A stretch of 64,000 bases of DNA from Sclerurus mexicanus (Eukaryota; Chordata; Aves; Passeriformes; Furnariidae). Within the stretch, counting starts at the first letter, position 1; every line of letters begins with the position of its first letter. Position numbers and translations under genes: made by a program. Under the pieces are notes generated by a model. That model searched no databases. It was given only the letters and a program-made list of their open reading frames with translations, and was not told the origin of the DNA. Of this stretch, positions 37,116-48,864 are shown one piece after another. The stretch spans positions 124,001 through 188,000 of the forward strand of contig VWZF01002486.1 in the NCBI GenBank assembly GCA_013396755.1, read 5' to 3'.

Positions 37116-40067
37116 GTGAGTAGCTTCCTATGGATCCTCAGCTGCCATGGGAGCAGGGCAGGGAGAACAAGGCTGTAGGAAATCCCTTCGTCTCCTTAGG
37201 CGGGCAGAGGAGCATAGCTATGGGGTGGAAAGGATGCATAATTACAATCCTCCTTTTGTTCAGCAAATAAAATTTTCTCCAAAGAAATCCAGTGGCTGGG
37301 GAATTTCAGTAAAGTCCTTCGCTTCTTCTGGAAGCAAAAACTACCCGAATCATCCTTCACTTCATGATTTTAGCCAGAGCTTCTTGTGGGAGTTGCTGTT
37401 AGAGGTTGGCGATGACATCCCCCATTGCAGTGACAATATCACCAAAGGAAGGGCACTGAGGGAACTCACCACAGCAGTGCTGGAAACTGGTAGCAGCCCT
37501 AAAAATCTGTGTTTTGGGGTAGGGGGCTGGTAACTACAAAACTAAATTTAAATGTGCATAGAACATGGGTATGCAAAGAGAGGTTAAAAAGGGGGAAACT
37601 AGGAAAGGCCAGAGTGGCATAAAAGAAGTGTTAAGCCTTTGGGGTTCAGGAGAAGGAATTACTCTCTAATTCAAAAGTTCTCAAATTGTGTCCTTGCAGT
37701 TTATTATATACTTATTGCATATTTCATTAATCTATTTAAAGACAGAATAGTTTACTGTTCTTCTTCCTTTGCTAAATACTTAACCCAAACTCTTTAGTTA
37801 GTTGAAAAATGGTGGGATTTTAAGACTTAGGGTTGTTTCATAGCATTTCAAAATTATTTCTATCTTAGCAGCACTCAAATCACAAGTAGCTAGGCAACAT
37901 AAAGTCAAGGGTTTTTTAAAACTACTATTGTTATTGTGGTTGTTATTACTATTACTGTTGCATCTTCATGCACTCAGTTAAAAATCTAAACACACATAAT
38001 GGTGTTCTCGCATAATATATTTGCAGCATATATAAAGATAAAGTTAGAATTTAATCAAGGAGAAAAGAGGATCCCATTCTTTTGTGTTTTTAAGGAATTG
38101 TTAAGGAAACACTTGCAGGAACACTTGTACTGACTTGTTATTCTTCTTGCATGTTTAAAGATTTTATAAAACTCATTTTAGGTATGTTGGTCAAGAACCA
38201 GTGTGGGATTTCAGAGACCAACAGGCAGCAGAATGTCATGTTTTCCCATTTCTGCCATGAAACAAGAACACCAGGATTTGGAATGGCGGAGCAGGAAGGG
38301 TGGAAATCAGACCACAGAAGGGATGGTGAAAGGGAGGGTGACTGACTTGCTGTCAGGCCACCACAGTGCCACCAAGACACCAGAGGGGTGGGAAGTTCTG
38401 CAAAGTTCTGCCCTGGGGTGCCAAAAACCCCAGTAAGGTTGGAAGGAACCACAGTGGGTCATCTGGTCCCACCTCTCTGCTCCAGCAGGGCCATCCCAGA
38501 GCACATGGCACAGGGTTGTGTCCAGGCAGCTCTGGAACATCCCCAATGAGGGAGACTCCACACCCTCCCTGGGCAATCTGTTCAGTGCTGGGTCACTGCT
38601 CAGCAAAGAAGTTCTTCCTCCTGTCCAGGTGGGACTTGCTGGGCATCAGCTCCTGCCTGTTCCTCTTGTGCCATTGCTGGGCACAACTGAGAAAATGCCA
38701 CAGGGCAGTCACAGAAATGGGGGAGACAAACTGCCAAGGACAGAACTAAGGGCAATGTCCCCACTCTGCAATCTGGGACTTCAGAGGGGCTACCAGGGGA
38801 AAGAAGTTGCCATCGGGAGGTTAGTGCAACACTGGAACAGGGCACCCGGAAAGGTGCTCTCCATCCTGGGATCTTTCCAAAGCCACAGCTAACCTAATCT
38901 AGGGTGGACAACACCCCTGGTCGTGTGGGAGGTTGGTTTGGACTCCCACAGGGCACTTCCAGCCAGAGCACCTGTGGATCTGTAAGGCAGTGGTGCAGCA
39001 TCCAACCAGATCTTGAATTTGACGTCTTTGTTGTCCTGAACAGGTGCCCTGATGATCAAGTCTGAGGGTGCTGGCTCAGTGATAATCACAGGGGTGAAGA
39101 GTGGACGCTACCTATGTATGGACATGAAAGGAAACATATTTGGCTCGGTGAGTGACCTTTACTGAGGCTCAAGGCTGAAGGGCAGGTCCAGCCTGCTGCT
39201 CTGGCGCCCATGTCCTCAGCTGGGGAAAACCCGTGTAGCTGCAGGTGGAGGATGCAGATTTAAGAGAGGAGCCACCACTTTGGTAACATTTTTCTTTCTT
39301 CTTTGACTGTATTGCATCATAGAGCTGATAAAAATCATTTGAGCTCCTGCTTGGGTAAAAGAGGGCAAAACGAGATTCAGGAAGTCAGAATTCCTGCTGT
39401 GGTGCAGAGGTCTGGGTTGGGACCCTCTGCAAGAAAACAGCGTTGTCACTAAAACACCTTTGCTGAAAACATGGGCATGGATCTCAGATGTACATTTGGG
39501 TTAGGCTGAGTTGCCTCAGTTACAGACCTGGGACGTTAAAAGGCAGGATTTCATCCCTCTCCCTCTTTAATTGGTGCTTGCAATTCACCAGGTGCCTCTG
39601 CTCACAGGTGTCACATTTTCCCCCCCCAGCATTACTTCAGTCAAGAGGACTGTGTGTTCAACCACAGGACCCTGGAAAACGGATACGACGTGTACCAGTC
39701 TCCCAAACACAACTTCCTGGTGAGCTTAGGCAGAGTTAAACAAGCTTTTGTCCCCGGCACGAATCCGCCCCCGTACTCCCAGTTTTTATCCAGGAGGAAC
39801 GAAATCCCTTTGTTCCGCTTCAACACGCCTGAGCCCCACAGAAACACCAGGAGCGCAGACGTGGACCCGATGGATCCTCACCAGATCCTGGTCCCTCAAA
39901 GGAAGATCTCCGGGCTCGGATCCGCCCTGCAGCAGGAGGCAGACTTTCCCCACGTGCCCAGAGAACCCATGAGGATCAACCAGAATGACGTGGTGAACCC
40001 CGATGACCCCCACGCGATGATGGACGCCCGGAGGTACCCGAGCCCCCGGTTCTACATCACCAGATAA
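36887..40067 (+). CDS. FGF23: Fibroblast growth factor 23 (three coding exons)
   Basis: Endocrine FGF made mainly by bone. The family member acts on kidney through FGFR with alpha-Klotho, lowering phosphate reabsorption and calcitriol. Join of 36887-37115, 39044-39147 and 39630-40067 gives 256 aa, against 251 in human. Signal peptide about 1-27 (hydrophobic SLLLVLCSLGAALA, cut before FPNSS). Trefoil core about 30-165, with HLYTDTERNSFHLQI, GAPHQTIYSALMIKSE, NGYDVY and NPPPYSQFLSRRNEIPL. C101 and C119 align with the human core disulfide. The processing site RNTR|S is at R185/S186, with T184 at the position of the O-glycosylated threonine that protects mammalian FGF23 from cleavage. The 71-residue tail has two D-P-H motifs (193-195, 237-239) and no cysteine. 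The ATG at 36887 has a strong Kozak context (A at -3, G at +4). Met6 is a weaker alternative. Repeats lie in intron 1 and the 3' UTR. Confidence 0.97.
38433..38691 (-). mobile_element. CR1 LINE 3' fragment in FGF23 intron 1
   Basis: Reverse copy of a subfamily different from the TIGAR-side copies: 'aaggttggaaggaaccacag', 'tccctgggcaatctgttcag', 'aagttcttcctcctgtccag'. It mirrors the forward copy at 43211-43497. Confidence 0.85.
38734..38970 (+). mobile_element. CR1-like LINE fragment in FGF23 intron 1
   Basis: Forward, strongly diverged: 'gttagtgcaacactggaaca', 'gatctttccaaagccacagc', 'gttggtttggactcccacag', 'gcacttccagcc'. Abuts the reverse copy at 38433-38691. Confidence 0.6.
39044..39147 (+). 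CDS. FGF23: FGF23 coding exon 2
   Basis: 104 bp, the standard FGF middle-exon size. Encodes S77-S111 (ALMIKSEGAGSVIITGVKSG, YLCMDMKGNIFGS). Acceptor gaacag|GTGCC; donor ggctcg|GTGAGT. Confidence 0.96.
39148..39629 (+). other. FGF23 intron 2
   Basis: Phase-0 intron of 482 bp. It ends in a run of eight C residues directly before the acceptor AG, and no repeat was recognised. Confidence 0.9.
39630..40067 (+). CDS. FGF23: FGF23 coding exon 3
   Basis: Residues 112-256 and TAA stop. Holds the end of the trefoil, the RNTR|S cleavage site and the whole Klotho-binding tail. Confidence 0.97.
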   Translation, partial: HYFSQEDCVFNHRTLENGYDVYQSPKHNFLVSLGRVKQAFVPGTNPPPYSQFLSRRNEIPLFRFNTPEPHRNTRSADVDPMDPHQILVPQRKISGLGSALQQEADFPHVPREPMRINQNDVVNPDDPHAMMDARRYPSPRFYITR

Positions 40068-40547
40068 CTTGGACCCCGTCGGGTGCAAAGTGAGGATAGG
40101 GGCAGAAGGAACTGTCTAACGCACTCTCAGTCTGAATATCCAGTGGGAGAACATCGGGGAAAGTTTCTTAAATTTCAGATTTTGTACTTACAGGTGACAT
40201 TGCACGGACGAAACAAGTCGGGTGTTTCCAGCTGAGGCTCTGTGAACTGGAAAGATACGTTTTTGAAAAGACTAATGCAAATCAAACCTTTTAGGGTCAG
40301 AATCACCTTAAGTTTGCATCAATGAAAAAAAAAAAGAAAATCCCTTGAATGAACTGAGAAACTGATGTTATGTTACTGGTGTAACTGGGAAGAGACCTGG
40401 AGCATCCGAGATTCCACCAGAGACAGGGGATCCTCTTGGTAGCACCATCCCCGGCTGTTCAAGCCAAGCACACAAACTCTGTGGAAGTGTGTTATACTAT
40501 TACAGAAAAATTACTATAGATGTAATATATCCATTATCTGAAGGGGT

Positions 40548-40865
40548 CTACAAGGAAGCCAGAGAAGGACTTTCCTTCTGAGTGAGTTCCTCATCAGGAA
40601 CTGGAGTGACAGGACAAGGGGAATGGCTTCACACTGACAGAGTAGGTTTAGATCGGATATTGGGAAGAAATTCTTCCCTGTGAGGGTGGGCAGGCCCTGG
40701 CACAGGTTGGGCAGAGAAGCTGTGGCTGCCCCATCCCTGGGAGTGTCCAAGGCCAGGTTGGATGGGGCTCTGAGTGACCTGGGCTGGTGGAAGGTGTCCC
40801 TGCCCATGGCAGGGGGATTGGAATGAGATGGTCTTTAAGGTCCCTTCCAACCCAAACCATTCTGG
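40548..40865 (+). mobile_element. CR1 LINE 3' fragment within the FGF23 3' UTR
   Basis: Forward CR1 from 'gaagccagagaaggac' through 'gggaatggcttcacactgac' and 'agagaagctgtggctgcccc' to 'cccaaaccattctgg'. It lies in sense orientation about 480 bp after the FGF23 stop, so it would be part of the mature mRNA. Confidence 0.9.
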
Positions 40866-41238
40866 TTTTAGCTTTTAAATTGGAGCTTCAGTCTCTTTTC
40901 ATGCCACTATGAGTGCAAAAAATGACCTCTCTGCACCGCACGTGGACAACTGGAGTAGCTGACAGGAGAACAGGACAGGATTAAATGGTCTTGTGTAAAA
41001 AGAGCAATTTCAGATACTTTCTGAATCGAAGCTGAGGTTTGGGATAGAAAGGAGAGTCTCACAGTCTCTCAAGTGCTTCCCTATCACAGTTCTACAGTCA
41101 CTCAATTCTGGCATCACAATGTGGAAATACATGTAAAGATCACTAATTCCATCTTTCCAGCCCAGAGAGAAGCACCAGGATTTCTAATAACCAATAGTGT
41201 GTGGCAGGATGGTTTGGTTTTCATACTGCTGAACTATA

Positions 41239-41255
41239 GGGGGGGAGGGGGGGGG
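41239..41255 (+). other. Paired G-runs, possible G-quadruplex
   Basis: Seven G, one A, nine G on the + strand, inside the presumed FGF23 3' UTR. The two runs could be divided into four G-triplets. Confidence 0.5.
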
Positions 41256-42710
41256 AGAAGCCACAAATTTATGCCTTATAAGTGTCAAACTGTTAATAGT
41301 TTGGCTATAATGAATGAAAATTAGGTATGTATTTAGGAAAGCAGCATCTCATTAGCATCCATGTTTCTACTCAGTTCTGAGCAGATATCAGATGCTTTCC
41401 ACTTGTAAGAGTGAAATTACTATTAATCAAGAGATCTCGAACTGACAAAACTTTTTTCCCTAAATTGGATTATGTTATGGGTAAGTTTACTTTGAAAAAG
41501 TTATTCTTGATGCAACTCTGCAGAAATCAATTGCAAGGTACTGGCGAGCAGCACCAAAAAATCCAGTGTGGCAGAGATTTGAGCAGAGGGTTTTATTTTG
41601 TGTGTTGTTTTCTGAGTGTCAAGGCACAGATTCTTCTGGTGTGTTTATTTAGTATATTTATCAGCCTGACAGCAATCCAAAATGGTGCATTTCTTCTCAG
41701 TGTCCTCATAGCAACATACAAAAGGCATTAGGCTGGATTCTGGTCCTGTTCTTTTTAATTTTCTCATGAAGTAATTCACTGAAGCCACTGGAGTTACATC
41801 AGTGCAACAAAAACAAAATAAGGCCCTCCATGTTTCTGGGAATTTTTCTGGATTTAGCACAGGGTCTACCCTGCTGACAGCATTTAAAATAATCTCTTCC
41901 CCCCCCCCCATATATGTTATTTCTTTATCTATAACATCCAACTTGTTATGTTAGAAAAGTCATAGGTCCTGATTCTGCTCTTAGAATAGTTTTTCCACAT
42001 GAAGTGCTTCCTAATTCATGTAAATTCTTAGGAGCACAGGACAAGACAAACTATTAAGATTAGACCAAGAGTTCTGTCTCATTTGTTTTACTAAACTCAT
42101 CATAGTTTTCAGTAATTTATGAAGGAAAGGAGTGATTCTAAGGAATTCAGGAGAATTGCAGGAGGGTGGACAGTTGTGCTTTTTCTTGCTTATTCGAAAT
42201 ACAGCAAGACTTCTCAACTTGCTGTCTGTACAGTGGAGAGGTGGGATTTCATTTATGTTCTGGTTTAATAACTTTAATTGATTCCTATACCACTTCTCTT
42301 GGTTTTTGCTCCTTGAGAACTCTGGGCTTCAAGTACATCAGGAGTTTGAATTTTGAAGGAACTGTTGGAAGCTCCACAGAGCTCTCTGGGACTCCCGGGC
42401 CATGGACCTAAACCAATTTGAATCACAAAAAGCTTTGTCTGTATTCCATTTTGATGACAGGTGTTGGTGGGGTTCAATCTCTGTACCGCCTCTATTTTCA
42501 TACATTAGAACAAAGTAAGCAGGTTGCTTACCCTATCAGTAGCCAGGGGATTTAGTACCTAAGCTAAGACTGAATACAAAATGGATTTTGCATTTTAAAA
42601 AAATGTATTTGTAACTATAGACAACTGTATCAAAATATCATAAGAATTAATTCTTCAATGGAGATGCTGGCAATCACCAGCTGGTGAAAGCATTACTTAT
42701 TTATGTTGCA

Positions 42711-42775
42711 ATATTTATTTATTTATTTGAGTGGGTCTTAAATCCCGCTGAATATTTATAAATATTTATAATAAT
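42711..42775 (+). promoter_or_regulatory. AU-rich element cluster in the FGF23 3' UTR
   Basis: Overlapping ATTTA pentamers ('atatttatttatttatttga') and two further 'aatatttata' copies, ending about 35 bp before the poly(A) signal. In mRNA such clusters are known to control stability. The role here is inferred. Confidence 0.5.
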
Positions 42776-42810
42776 GTATTATAGAGACTATTTCCTTTTA
42801 TAAAAGCACC

Positions 42811-42816
42811 AATAAA
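42811..42816 (+). terminator. Poly(A) signal, probably FGF23
   Basis: AATAAA in 'gcaccaataaactttccatt', followed by T-rich sequence. The first canonical hexamer I found after the FGF23 stop. Confidence 0.6.
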
Positions 42817-43210
42817 CTTTCCATTCATTCCAAATTCTGGATTTTTCATCATCTGTTTAACCTCCCCATTTCAGAAGGACTTGAGTGTACAAATGGCACC
42901 AAGTGTGTCCAAAAATTTTTGTATTCCCCTATCCCATGACTTCCAGCTTTGCAGGTTGCAGCTTCCTGGGTGTTTCATGGACCACAAGTGAAAAAGCTCT
43001 GTGAAAGACGATGAGAAAAACATCTCAGTAGGTCTTGACTGACCATGAAGGGACTGTCACCTCTGCTGGGAATTCTGCAATGCAAAAGCAGCAGAAACTG
43101 GTCTGGCAGTTCAGTCCTGCTAGGAAATATTTGTGATCCTAGCTCCAAGATCTTGGAGCAAAAGACACTTGGTAAATTACAAGTGTCTGCAGGGAGGGGG
43201 CAGAGCATGG

Positions 43211-43497
43211 ACCAGGCTCTGCTCGGGGGGCCCAGCAATGGCACAAGAGGAACGGGCAGGAACTGATGCCCAGCAAGTCCCACCTGGACAGGAGGAAGAA
43301 CTTCTTTGCTGTGCAGTGACCCAGCACTGAACAGATTGCCCAGGGAGGGTGTGGAGTCTCCCTCCCTGGGGATATTCCAGAGCTGTCTGGACACAACCCT
43401 GTGCCATGTGCTCTGGGATGGCCCTGCTGGAGCAGGAGGTGGGACCAGATGCCCCACTGTGGTCCCTGCCAACCTGACCCATTCTGTTCTTCTGTGA
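43211..43497 (+). mobile_element. CR1 LINE 3' fragment
   Basis: Forward copy: 'gcccagcaagtcccacctgg', 'gaagaacttctttgctgtgc', 'gagtctccctccctggggat', 'cccattctgttcttctgtga'. Same subfamily as the reverse copy in FGF23 intron 1. Confidence 0.9.
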
Positions 43498-44574
43498 AGA
43501 CTCAAGAAGTAGTAACACTGGCAAATTAACTAAATTTAACTTCAATTTCTAGGACTTTTTCAGTGCTTTATTAAGCTTGCAATCCTCCTGCAAGTCTCCC
43601 TTTCTTCAGCCCCGCTCTGAGGATTTAAATGAGATGCAGGGCTTGTACTGCTCATCTGCCCAAGAGTGAACTTCATTCCTGCCTGTCAGTGTTCAGGGTA
43701 AGGAAAATGCTTAGGAAGGACTTTAAAATCACCCCAAGTAATTCTCCTCCTTTGTTGTTTTTGACAATTTTCTTCCAGCTCAGAGAGGGAATTCTTGTCA
43801 TTGTGATGGAAGAGCCTGAGCTGGCAGTAGGTGGTTTCATGTCATGTCTTTAATTTCACCCCTCAAACTCACCATTTCCACCTCTACAAGCTATTCTGCC
43901 CACATAGTTATTGATGGTGCTTTCTAACTAACATTTTCATATTCCTAAATTTTTACTCAAAGTCATTACAAAAAAATCATGCAATGAGGAACTTAAATAC
44001 TGACTTTACTGAAGCGCAGTGCTTCATCTTGGACATTTCTACTTACTCCTATGCCCAATAATTGCTTGCATACCTACTACATCTTTTTTTTTTCTCCTAA
44101 GTATCATTTGAGTTTTCCACTGTGGCATTGTGTCGAGCACTTAATTAAAATTCACCTAGATCATATTCCACCACTTTCTCCTTGCCCATCCATCAGTTAT
44201 TTCACCAAAGAACCACTCACTCAGACTAGTGTGAACTACTTACGGCGAAAACTCATTTAATTATATTCCAAGTTTCATTTACCTCTCTTGTCTGTAATTA
44301 CATTCTCCTTCAGAATTTATTCCGCACTCCTGAGCATTATTATGGTCAAACTAAGAGTCCTTTAAGGTTAATTTATCCTCTCTTCTCAAATAAAAAGTAC
44401 TTTATTTCCCATTCTCTAGTCATATGGTTCCACATCCAATTGGATACACCTATTTAAAATGCTTCCTTACAGATGTGTAATTTTAGCTGCGCTTTTCCCA
44501 ATTCTGGGATAAAGATTAGTGATTTCAACTGACAGAAGCATATTAAATGCTTTAATTCTTGGCTTTAAAAGGGA

Positions 44575-44869
44575 ATGGAGGGGCAGGCACTGATCTCTGC
44601 TCTCTGGTGAGCACTGGCAGGACCCGAGGGAATGGCTGGAGCTGTGTCAGGGCAGGGTTAGGGTGGATATTGGGAAAATGTTCTTCCCCCAGAGGGTGGT
44701 CGGGCACTGGAATGGGTTTCCCAGGGCAGTGGGCGCAGCACCAAGTCTGAGTTCAAGGAGCGTTTGGACAACACTCCCAGGGATATGGTGGGATTCTTGG
44801 GTGACCAGCAGTTGGATTTCCATGATCCTTGCGAGTCCCTTCCAACGCAGGACATTCTGTGATTCTACG
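44575..44869 (+). mobile_element. CR1 LINE 3' fragment
   Basis: Forward copy: 'ggtggatattgggaaaatgt', 'agagggtggtcgggcactgg', 'gagtcccttccaacgcagga', ending 'cattctgtgattctacg'. Related to the edge copy at 63727. Confidence 0.9.
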
Positions 44870-47800
44870 GTTATAAAACTAATTCTGCCATTCTTTAGTA
44901 CAACTGACCTCACTAAACTAATTTTGTGATTCTTTGCCCTTCTGAAATCAAACTTTCTTATTTTACCTCAACTTTAAGCTTAAGCAAATTATCTTTCCAG
45001 AGCCAGCTCTTCCAAAATATATTAGCCGAGTCTGTTGCATCAGCCCTCTTCTGTTCAGCTCTGGCTGGATCAACCACCTGGGCATCAGCAGGAAAGAATG
45101 TTACACCCAGTTATCTCCCAAAAGGGCTTCTGCCTGGACCTCAAGTGCATTTCCTTGGTGCCTGGTAACACTTTATTGAGGATTTGTGCTTTTTATCCCA
45201 GTATCCTCCTCTGCCACATCCTCTGCTTCTGCTCTGGCATTCAGGGAAGGCATCCATAGCCACGCAGGGTCCCTGGATGCCCTGGATGCCAGAGCTGTTT
45301 GCAAGTGACAGCAGAGCCATCCCAGCTCAGGAGACCTTCCTGAAGAGCACTGGATGTACTCCCCACACACATGGATTCTCCACACAGCAGCTTTGTCATA
45401 CCCATGGATGTCAGAAGAACAGCTCACACACCTGTGCCCATGCAGCTGCCATCTGCCTGGGATCACTATATATCCAAAGCCCTCAAAAGAAGGACACATC
45501 TGGGGGAAATCTAACATATTTTAGGTCCAGGCATGTGGGCTGTGGATCTGAGGCAGCCAAAAGCTTGGATAGAGAATGCATCTGATCTAAATTCCGTTCT
45601 GAAGGGGGAAAAAAAGGGAAAAAACCCTCCAAAACTCCTCCTATTGCAAAGAGACCTATGCCTGGAAAACATTCCCCAACAGAGAACTGTGGGAATGGAG
45701 CAAATACCTTTTCTTTAGAGGAAAGAAACTGTGATGGTACCAGAACTCTCTGCCAAAGCGCTCCCCTGATGACTGCTGTAGGTGGGACCTGTGAGGAGAT
45801 GCTGCTGGAGGAGCAACACCGAGGAACATGAGCTGCCATGAGCCTTGAGTTCCTCTTTGTCTCTCCTATCACCTTTTCCAAGTCAAGCCCGGCCTGATAA
45901 AGCACTGACTAAACACAAACCACTTTATCACAGAAAGCCACAACTCCCCTACCTCTGGAGCATCACTTTTGGGGAAGCAGAATAGCACCGCAGCAGAAGA
46001 GAACATTAGCTTGGATGGAGGGGACTGAGTTTCCTCTTGGTTTTGGTGCTCTCCATAGTCACCTTATTTCCCTCCCCTGATGCTCAGGTGAAAAAGCCTG
46101 CCAAGGCAGCTTTTATTTTAACCTTCACCAGTTTCAAAACCAATTTTCAAGTACACATCAGTTCTCCCAGATCTGACTATAGGCTGTTAAGTGGGCAAGC
46201 TGAGAAGTTTCTAACCCTTACTTCAGCACTACCTTCCCAGAAAGATCTTCAAAAGGAGCAAACATTTTCTTATCTCTTGAAATTCTCAGCCTGGTAGCGT
46301 GTTTAGCAGCTTGATCTGCCTTCTCAGCCTCTCTCACATCTTGGCAGCCACTGCTGAAAATCCACCCTTGTAGTTAAGGCCTTGTCCCCTGCTGCTAATT
46401 AGAGGCTGGCACATCACAGGGACAAAATATCCATTGCCCACTACTGAGTAATCCCTCAAATATTTGTGTTCTGTTACTATTCCTAACAGATCCATCTATC
46501 ACTGCAGCTCTGCTTTCCCATGATCCCAATAAACTGTACAGGTTTACTGTGCAAATGCACAAGAGTCACTTGATGAAAAAAGGCAAGAAGAAAGATTTAG
46601 TCTCAGTGTAAAGACTTGAAAAGAGCAGTGCTACACATAGACCTAAAGGGTTTAGAACTAACTTCAGAAGCTTTCAGAATTAGTGACTTTTTAATGGATA
46701 GAGAAAACTGACATAACAAGGGTGAAAAAACATGTGTAATAACTATATTAAGGCAGGTTATAAGATCATCCTGCCTCCAACAATGCCAAGTGCAGATAAA
46801 TAAGGAAAAGTACAACAGGGCAACTGCAGAACATGCTTGACTGCTTGTACTCCCCCAGCCACTGGCACATGTGGTTGCACCATTTTAATGTGTTTTACAA
46901 AGTCTGGATTGGGAGATTCTGACTCAGAGGTTTTTCACTGAAAAATGTTAGTTCATCAACACAGGAGCTGTTTAGAAAACTTGAATGGTTTCACCCTTTG
47001 GTATTTTTCACCCTACAGTCCGCTTGCCTTGTGTAAGAGTTATCAAAAGAGCTTGGTAACAGTAATTTAGAGAAAAGAATCCTATAGACATGATTCTATT
47101 TCTTAGCATGAGTCTAAATTTTAACCATCTATAAATATATTAAAGAAGGTGAAGTTTATTATAGAGGCAGAATCAAAAATCCCTCTGGGAGGAGTATTGC
47201 CCAAGCAGTGGCATAGCATTTAATACAGAAGTAGACATTCTCCTAAGTCATTTACATCATCAGCAAGAACAAAATGTTAATTACCTGCTTGAGAGTAGGC
47301 AAGAAAGAGTCGTTTAAATTGAGAAGCACACAAATCACTAATGTGTTTTGAAATACTAGACAAAAGTTACGGACTTAGGGGGGAAAAAGCATGTTCTATC
47401 TCCAGTCATCTTCCTGTTGATGAAGGATGCACATTTTCAACTCAGTTACTCTGGCCCCAAGAAGCATTAATGGAATGACTGTCGAAATTCAGGACATGGC
47501 AATTCCAGAATAGTTCAAGCTATTTAAAGCACTGACAGGAGAGTCTCCTGCTATGTAACTGGCCTTCCTGAAATAAACAGGCACCACTAGGGACAAGCAA
47601 GTGAAGAATGAACTCCTGTCCCACCCTCTGTTAGAACTCGTGATTAAACACTGTTCTGCCTTGCTTGGCTGTGACCACCATGTAGTCTTCAGGAGCCCTC
47701 CAGGAAAGGTGCATTTCACAAGGAGCCTGGGCAAAAGCCCCACATTCCCATTTTCCTTCCTGTGAACACAATTCATTTCCTTCAGTAAACTGAGAAGGAA

Positions 47801-48289
47801 TTCCTTTATTTGGGAAAAAGAGCTATGGACACTTTCAAATAAGTCTTGAGCAGTTCCTCAGGCTGCCATTGTCACCTCTGTGCTTTTGATTTGAAACAAG
47901 TCCTTTTTAATGTCACAAGTACAAACTCACTGCTTGGGTGGCAATCATGCCAATAATGCTTGGCTACCAAGGACTTTTCCAGTTGGATGGTTTTCCCAGC
48001 AGAAACATTTTCCTAAGCATTTTATGAAATACCACAGCTTGGTTTTTTGTTACTGAGAAATCATGAAGTTTCACAGGAGTCTATATAATGAGGATTTCAT
48101 GCTGGAAAACCCCTAGTCATAAAATTTTGCCCAGATACACCTGGACATTTATGGAAAGAGCCACAATGAAGCAGCAGCTTTCCCCTGAGTGAAAGCAAGC
48201 AGGCTGAGCAGAAAGTAACAGGTTCAGCCTAACCATGCAGAAGTGCAGGATAAAACTCCAGTTTAACTTCACCAACCCAGCTTAAGAGA

Positions 48290-48372
48290 CTTCCACCAGC
48301 CCAGGTTGCTCAGAGCCCCATCCAACTCAGCCTTGGACACTTCGAGGGATGGGGCATCCACACCTTCTCTCA
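48290..48372 (-). mobile_element. CR1 LINE internal fragment
   Basis: Only 'cttccaccagcccaggttgc' and 'cagccttggacacttcgagg' blocks remain. The usual 3' terminus is absent. Confidence 0.7.
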
Positions 48373-48858
48373 AAAATACACTTTCCTCTCTATGAACTAA
48401 TTTTCTGACAATTTTTTGCTGGATAAACAAGCCCTGCATGGTAAAAAGCAGGTAAAAAGCCTTATGTTCACTTCCAGGTTCTGGAGAACACGACCCTAAA
48501 ATCCCACCTGGGGTCACCACAGGACTGACACACTTCCCACTCCATCCTCTACATTTCAGCAGTGTCAGTGTTGGACAAACAGCTCAGAGAACTGGGTATT
48601 TTTAAAATTATAAAACATGAAAACTTCAAATTTTGTACAGTCCTTAACATTTATACATCAGTGCTTCTTCCAGGTTAAGAGTCAGGACAGCACTGAACCA
48701 TCAGCCCTAAAAGTCTTTTTCACAATAAAAGGTCAGTCTGGGGTCTTACAGGGAAAAAAAAGTGATCTGCAAAGCTTTATATAGTAATATTTCTCACATT
48801 AAGAAAGATTTTTACCTCAACAAAAATACAGAAGAAATGGAAGTTCTATTCAGGAGCC

Positions 48859-48864
48859 TTTATT
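48859..48864 (-). terminator. Candidate distal TIGAR poly(A) signal
   Basis: AATAAA on the reverse strand, 1.0 kb beyond the TIGAR stop. A long 3' UTR is known for mammalian TIGAR, so alternative ends are plausible. Confidence 0.3.

Larger units (their letters stand above)
37116..39043 (+). other. FGF23 intron 1
   Basis: Phase-1 intron of 1,928 bp, GTGAGT to CTGAACAG. The distal third carries two CR1 fragments in opposite orientation, the second ending within about 70 bp of the acceptor. The rest is unique, AT-rich sequence. Confidence 0.9.
40068..42830 (+). other. Probable FGF23 3' UTR
   Basis: From the stop to just after the first canonical AATAAA I found (42811). The length of about 2.76 kb is similar to the long 3' UTR known for mammalian FGF23. 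It contains a CR1 fragment, a G-run pair at 41239-41255 and an AU-rich element at 42711-42775. A weak ATTAAA at 40980 could give a shorter form. Confidence 0.6.

Noticed and set aside
42975..43545. 176-codon reverse frame
   Set aside because: Antisense of the CR1 copy at 43211-43497.
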